A DNA stretch of 64,000 nt from contig JADLCY010000001.1 in assembly GCA_020846935.1 (NCBI GenBank), forward strand, positions 620,001 to 684,000, given 5' to 3'. This document shows positions 60,502 to 64,000 of this stretch, piece after piece (the first letter of the stretch is position 1; every line of letters begins with the position of its first letter). The translations under genes were made by a program, and so were the position numbers. This stretch comes from Gemmatimonadaceae bacterium (GTDB lineage Bacteria; Gemmatimonadota; Gemmatimonadetes; Gemmatimonadales; Gemmatimonadaceae). Below the pieces are notes generated by a model. It made no database searches and was not told where the DNA came from. It saw only the letters and a list, made by a program, of their open reading frames with translations.

Positions 60502-62262
60502 TCAGGCGAACAGCTCGCGGTCGAGCACCTTTCGGGGGTCGGAGTAGTCTGCGCTCCACCATGGATGCTCCCCGGGCTTTCGCGGCGGCCTCTTCAGGTG
60601 CAGGCGCGTGCGCGCCTTGCTCGCGTCCGCCTGCGCCACCCGGAAGTGATAGTGATCGAAAATGCGGAGCGCCTCGACCACGTAGCTCACGGCGACGCGA
60701 CGGTCGCGGATCAGGAGCAGGTTCTCCCCGTTTGACGCATCCGCGGCCTTCGAGAAGTTGTACGACCCGGTGTACACACGCGCCGTGGGTTTGTCGAAGT
60801 CGATCACGATGAACTTGTGGTGCAGGCGCGTGCCGCCCCCGCCGGTCGGCTCCGCCTTGAACGGCTGCGGGAGGTGCTTCGACAGCGCCTCGGGATGGAT
60901 GAGCGTCACGCGGCCACTGGGTTTTTGCAGCTTGACGCCGAGTGCGTCTCCCTTGGGGTCGCCGTCCTTCGTGAGGCCCTTCACGGCGTGGTCTGAGATG
61001 CCGTAACAGAAGACGCGATCGTCCGCCTGCAGTTTGGCGATTGCCTCCTGGATGGCGCCCGGCGTCTGGTACAGAAAGGCCAGCGAGAAGAAGAGGCTCG
61101 AAGTGGTCTGATCGGCGATGTCCTTGCCGATGGCCTCGAGTGCCGAATGCTCCCTGACCTTCGGCGAGAAGCTCACCTGCGCGTCGATGCCCGGGAGTTG
61201 CAGGTCGCTCCACATAGCCGAGCTCGTTCCGCCAAACGCCTTTGCCGTGTCATTGGCTTCGTAGTGATCGTACGCCGCACGAAAGAGCTGCACCGCTCTG
61301 GCGCCCCGCAGCACGATCGCATTGTTGTTCTGCACGAAGAATCCGCGCCACGAGAGATTCGTCGAACCACAGACGCAGCGCTGCACGCGCTTGCCGTCGA
61401 CCACGATCGTCTTGTTGTGCTGAAGCTTGCCCAGGTGCTGTCGCTTGACGAAGGCTGCCGTACCGGCGAGTCGCGCCGCGGCCCGTGATTCCGCCGAGGT
61501 CTCCTCTCCATGCGCCCCGTCGTCGTCGATGATGATGCGCAGGCGCTGGCCGAGCCGCTCCAGACGCGAGAGTACGTCTGGCTCGTTGAGGTCGTAGAGC
61601 ACCGCGCGCACCTGTGCGGTGGGGTCGGCGATGGCCTCGTCGAGCACCTCGAGGATCGCGCTCCGCGCCTCGAAGCCCATCCACTCGAGCGCTGCACTGG
61701 CCCTGGGGTGCGTGGGGACGAACTCCAGACCGGCGTCGGCCTTTGCCGGGAGCAGCATGCGCACCGCCTCGGTCGGCGTCTGCCCCTCGAGTACGTACTT
61801 GTCGACGAAGGCCTGCGACGAGACAAACCCGCGCGTGAAGGTAACGTTGAGCTTGTTTGGATACGTCTCACGCCGCAGCGCGATCTCCACGACCTGTGGC
61901 TCGCCGTAGCTCAGCTCATCGAGGTCGTTCATGAACACCGGCGTCACGCGATAGGTGAACTCGCCGGGCAGCTCCGCGTTCCGCGGAAAGTGGACCCACC
62001 GGAACTTCTGGATCGGCGAGAGGCGCGTGGACAGCCGGTTGGGATTCGTGTCGCCCGCGGCCGTGGGAAACGCGATGCGGTTCTTGAGGGCGTAGAACCG
62101 ATCGCCATCGGGCTCCTTGTATTCGATGGCAAAGCCCACGAAATCGGTCGGCGGCCTGGTGCGCTTCCAATTCATGGCCAGCAGGCACATCCCGTCGCCG
62201 CGGTGGACCCGAAGGGTGAACAGCGCCTTCGCGTTGCGCGCGTTCTTCTGGTATTCGCTCAT
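60502..62262 (-). CDS. Phospholipase D-family protein with two HKD motifs
   Basis: 586 aa. The N-terminal ~130 residues form a fibronectin-like beta domain (ALFTLRVHRGDGMCLLAMNW ... FVGFAIEYKEPDG). Two PLD catalytic H-x-K-x4-D motifs follow: LQHNKTIVVDGKRV with CGSTNLSWRG, and LHHKFIVIDFDKPTARVYTGSYNFS. The pair forms the usual pseudo-dimeric active site acting on phosphodiesters (phospholipid or nucleic acid). No signal peptide is seen. A GAGCCCG/CGGGCTC hairpin overlaps its stop codon (60483-60503). Confidence 0.88.
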   Translation of the reverse strand: MSEYQKNARNAKALFTLRVHRGDGMCLLAMNWKRTRPPTDFVGFAIEYKEPDGDRFYALKNRIAFPTAAGDTNPNRLSTRLSPIQKFRWVHFPRNAELPGEFTYRVTPVFMNDLDELSYGEPQVVEIALRRETYPNKLNVTFTRGFVSSQAFVDKYVLEGQTPTEAVRMLLPAKADAGLEFVPTHPRASAALEWMGFEARSAILEVLDEAIADPTAQVRAVLYDLNEPDVLSRLERLGQRLRIIIDDDGAHGEETSAESRAAARLAGTAAFVKRQHLGKLQHNKTIVVDGKRVQRCVCGSTNLSWRGFFVQNNNAIVLRGARAVQLFRAAYDHYEANDTAKAFGGTSSAMWSDLQLPGIDAQVSFSPKVREHSALEAIGKDIADQTTSSLFFSLAFLYQTPGAIQEAIAKLQADDRVFCYGISDHAVKGLTKDGDPKGDALGVKLQKPSGRVTLIHPEALSKHLPQPFKAEPTGGGGTRLHHKFIVIDFDKPTARVYTGSYNFSKAADASNGENLLLIRDRRVAVSYVVEALRIFDHYHFRVAQADASKARTRLHLKRPPRKPGEHPWWSADYSDPRKVLDRELFA

Positions 62263-62298
62263 CGTCCCTCCTCCATGGCGCGCGCCCGCGCCGTCCCG

Positions 62299-62814
62299 TT
62301 ACACCGCGGCCAGCGTCGCAATGTGTGCATGAAGGGCGTCCACCGCAGCCCCGATGTCGCGCGGCGACAGGTCCAGCACGGGAAGCTCGAGCGCGCGCGC
62401 CTCCGTCCGCAGGTCCGTTGCCCAGCGCGCCCGGTCTGCCGAGGGCAGGCTCAGCAGTTCGCCCATTGCCAGTGGCGCGTCGCTATCGGCGTGCGCGCCG
62501 TCGACCACGAGGATGTGACCATCCACGTGATGGCGCGCGAATGCGTCCCGGGCGGTCGAGGGCAGCACGTGACCTTCGAGCACACAGAGTCCTTCGCGCC
62601 GAGCGAGGCATGCGACCCATCGGTCGATCGTCGTCGCCATTCCCGCCGCTGCGCTCTCGTAGTCCCGTGCCATGAGGTGCGACGACGAGACACCGGTGGC
62701 CTCGCATGCGTGAAACGATGCGCCGGGCACGCCGCGCTCCTCGACCGTCCGCAGCAGTGTCGCCGCATCGACGCCCGGCGCGGCCGTCACCAGCAGAATG
62801 CGCGCGCACTGCAT
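62299..62814 (-). CDS. Degenerate P-loop-kinase-like protein
   Basis: 171 aa if started at the ATG at 62814; the frame is open to 63234 but overlaps the divergent gene there. It begins CARILLVTAAPGVDAATLLRTVEERG, where nucleotide kinases have a Walker A; here GVDAATL lacks the Lys-Ser/Thr. Later strands VCVLEGHVL and HILVVDGAHADSD, and RWATDLRTEARALELPVLDLSP, fit a P-loop kinase-like fold. No enzyme activity can be claimed. It may be a non-binding relative or a relic; neighbours do not help. Confidence 0.5.
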   Translation of the reverse strand: MQCARILLVTAAPGVDAATLLRTVEERGVPGASFHACEATGVSSSHLMARDYESAAAGMATTIDRWVACLARREGLCVLEGHVLPSTARDAFARHHVDGHILVVDGAHADSDAPLAMGELLSLPSADRARWATDLRTEARALELPVLDLSPRDIGAAVDALHAHIATLAAV

Positions 62815-62977
62815 CACGAAGCCGCTCCCGAAGTCAGACGCTGCAACGTACGGTTCGCGCCGCACGGCTGGAACCGCGCCGCACTGCGAATCGACGGCGG
62901 CACCAAGAGGGGGCATCCGGTCGAAAGGGCCGGTCCTCCCAGTGGCACGTCGACGTCGACACGCATATCGTGCAGAC

Positions 62978-63394
62978 ATGATCCGCTCGTGCAGGTCGCA
63001 GCGACGGTGGTGGGGCCTGGCGCTCCTGTCGTCTCTCGTGCTCGGTGTGCCCGAGCACGCGATCGCTGACGTGCACGATGGAGACATGGGTCGCTCGGCG
63101 ACGCCAGCCACCGTGGCGCCGGTCAGCGGTTCACACGGCTGCGCTGACGACCGCCTCCCACACGTCTCGGACCGCGAGACCGCGCTTGCACACGAGGCCG
63201 CCGAGCATGGTCTCCCGGCGTCGACCGGGCACACGCGTCACGTCTGTCACGATGGACACGGTCACGGCGTGACACTACCCGACGCGTCCTCTGAGGCCGC
63301 CCCACGCCTGCCGAACGTGGCGCCCGCCATCCACGTCGCGCATCGGCCACCGAGCCGAATTGGCGAGCCGGCGTTGCGCCCGCCGATCGCCTGA
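62978..63394 (+). CDS. His-rich exported protein upstream of an efflux gene
   Basis: 138 aa from the ATG at 62978. A signal peptide (RRWWGLALLSSLVLGVPEHAIA) precedes a low-complexity mature part with many His (HGCADD, HEAAEHG, HTRHVCHDGHGHG, HVAHRPP). Such proteins are common next to CzcCBA-type heavy-metal efflux genes and may bind metals in the periplasm. Its stop is 179 bp before a CzcC/TolC-like gene start. No conserved domain is recognised. Confidence 0.6.
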   Translation: MIRSCRSQRRWWGLALLSSLVLGVPEHAIADVHDGDMGRSATPATVAPVSGSHGCADDRLPHVSDRETALAHEAAEHGLPASTGHTRHVCHDGHGHGVTLPDASSEAAPRLPNVAPAIHVAHRPPSRIGEPALRPPIA

Positions 63395-63573
63395 GCCGAC
63401 CGCGGAGCGCTGCCCGATTTCGGGTGGCCCCGCGTTGTCGCCACGAACGTGGCGACCCCCAGACAACATCACGAGTCGAGCCCCGGTCCGGGAGCGCGCG
63501 GCACATCGGCCGCCGCTCCGGCCGGCCCGCAGCGTGCGCTGCCCGCTCGGCCACCGATCCATGGGAGTCGGTT

Positions 63574-64000
63574 GTGCCAGTCTCTGTCTGCCCTCGGCCA
63601 CATGTTGGCCTCCGTTTGTTGCTGCTCTGCTGCGTCGCAGCGCCCCTGCGCGCACCCGCGCAGGGTGCGTCCGACAGCGACACACTCGTTCTCTCGGCGC
63701 GCGACGTCCGTCAGCGGGCCGCGAGCCGATCGCCTGATCTCCGCGCTGCCGTCCTGGCGATTGCTGCCGCCCGCGGCGATCTCCGACAGGCGCATCTCCT
63801 GTCCTTCAATCCCGAACTCCAGATGGTTTCACCGGGCACGGCTCCGGCCGGCCAGGGGAGCCCCATTGAGCTGTCGCTCATTCAGGAGCTGGAAATCGGA
63901 GGTCAGCGAGGCCTGCGCGTCGAAGCCGCGCAGCGCGGGCTCGCACGTACCTCGTTCGAGGTCCGGGATCGCGCGCGCCTCGTGATCGGTGAGGCGCTGC
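63574..64000 (+). CDS. CzcC/TolC-family outer-membrane efflux protein (partial)
   Basis: 142 codons from a GTG at 63574, with GGGAG eight bases upstream; it runs off the right edge. A signal peptide (LLLLCCVAAPLRAPAQ) is followed by the first outer-membrane-factor helix pair: ARDVRQRAASRSPDLRAAVLAIAAARGDLRQAHLLSFNPELQMVSPG, then ELSLIQELEIGGQRGLRVEAAQRGL, the conserved 'q-e-l-e-l-G-G-k-R' block of CzcC proteins. It should be the outer-membrane channel of a heavy-metal RND efflux pump whose other genes lie beyond the window. Confidence 0.8.
   Translation, partial: MPVSVCPRPHVGLRLLLLCCVAAPLRAPAQGASDSDTLVLSARDVRQRAASRSPDLRAAVLAIAAARGDLRQAHLLSFNPELQMVSPGTAPAGQGSPIELSLIQELEIGGQRGLRVEAAQRGLARTSFEVRDRARLVIGEAL

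Noticed and set aside
1-64000. tRNA, rRNA, CRISPR array or complete insertion sequence
   Set aside because: I looked for cloverleaf-like blocks ending in CCA, regularly spaced repeats and transposase motifs and saw none; a tRNAscan/CRISPR/ISfinder search would be decisive.

Overview
This is a GC-rich (roughly 70%) bacterial chromosome segment. The gene content (a SusC/SusD-type outer-membrane pair, many short lipoproteins, secreted proteins with 'AQA'-type signal peptides, Ig-like and beta-propeller surface proteins, a BTAD-type regulator) best fits a Gram-negative, didermic, heterotrophic soil or sediment bacterium, most likely of the Gemmatimonadota. That placement is inference from gene repertoire; there is no rRNA in the window.

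Layout. 1-5.1 kb: a truncated secreted protein, a secreted staphylococcal-type nuclease, a membrane-anchored sulfatase-like hydrolase, a class C beta-lactamase-family hydrolase and a tandem cupredoxin. 5.1-8.4 kb: a NarL-type two-component system divergent from a solitary MacB-like permease. 8.6-14.1 kb: a SusC-SusD-DUF4397 operon. 14.1-19.4 kb: a lower-GC island bounded by two diverged 125-bp direct repeats, holding an AraC-like regulator, a DsbA-like thioredoxin, a six-bladed beta-propeller, a 69-residue small protein and an ATP-grasp ligase; it looks like an uncharacterised peptide-modification (RiPP-like) locus. 20-23.6 kb: an OPT-family transporter and an ankyrin protein.

23.9-34.0 kb is a complete branched-chain amino-acid operon, ilvD-ilvB-ilvN-ilvC-leuA-leuC-leuD-leuB, with overlapping or closely spaced genes. 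It is preceded by a 40-codon leader peptide rich in Leu/Ile/Val and an intrinsic terminator, a classical transcription attenuator. 34.2-44.2 kb: an Ig-like/TolB-like lipoprotein, a degenerate alpha/beta-hydrolase, a large ATPase-TPR-BTAD regulator with reversed domain order, an arylsulfatase, small secreted proteins and a GH20 hexosaminidase.

44.5-50.3 kb is a four-gene overlapping operon whose first two products carry cohesin-like folds and whose last product is a BNR beta-propeller ending in a dockerin-like repeat pair. This suggests a self-assembling surface complex outside the cellulosome context. 50.6-55.7 kb is a rearranged stretch: an intact PepSY membrane protein, a second DsbA/beta-propeller pair in which DsbA is truncated, a 3' remnant of a second PepSY gene, a C-terminal remnant of a TonB receptor, an antitoxin relic and an intact higBA toxin-antitoxin operon with a perfect palindromic operator.

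55.8-60.1 kb: an O-methyltransferase and a four-gene heme-copper oxidoreductase cluster (CuA subunit II, subunit I, SCO1/SenC, membrane protein). Subunit I lacks the tyrosine expected four residues after the CuB histidine, so the cluster resembles the norSY-senC-orf1 (sNOR) nitric oxide reductase genes rather than a normal oxygen reductase. 60.1-64 kb: an HMA-like protein, a phospholipase D-family protein, a degenerate P-loop-like protein, a His-rich exported protein and the start of a CzcC/TolC-type efflux protein that runs off the right edge.
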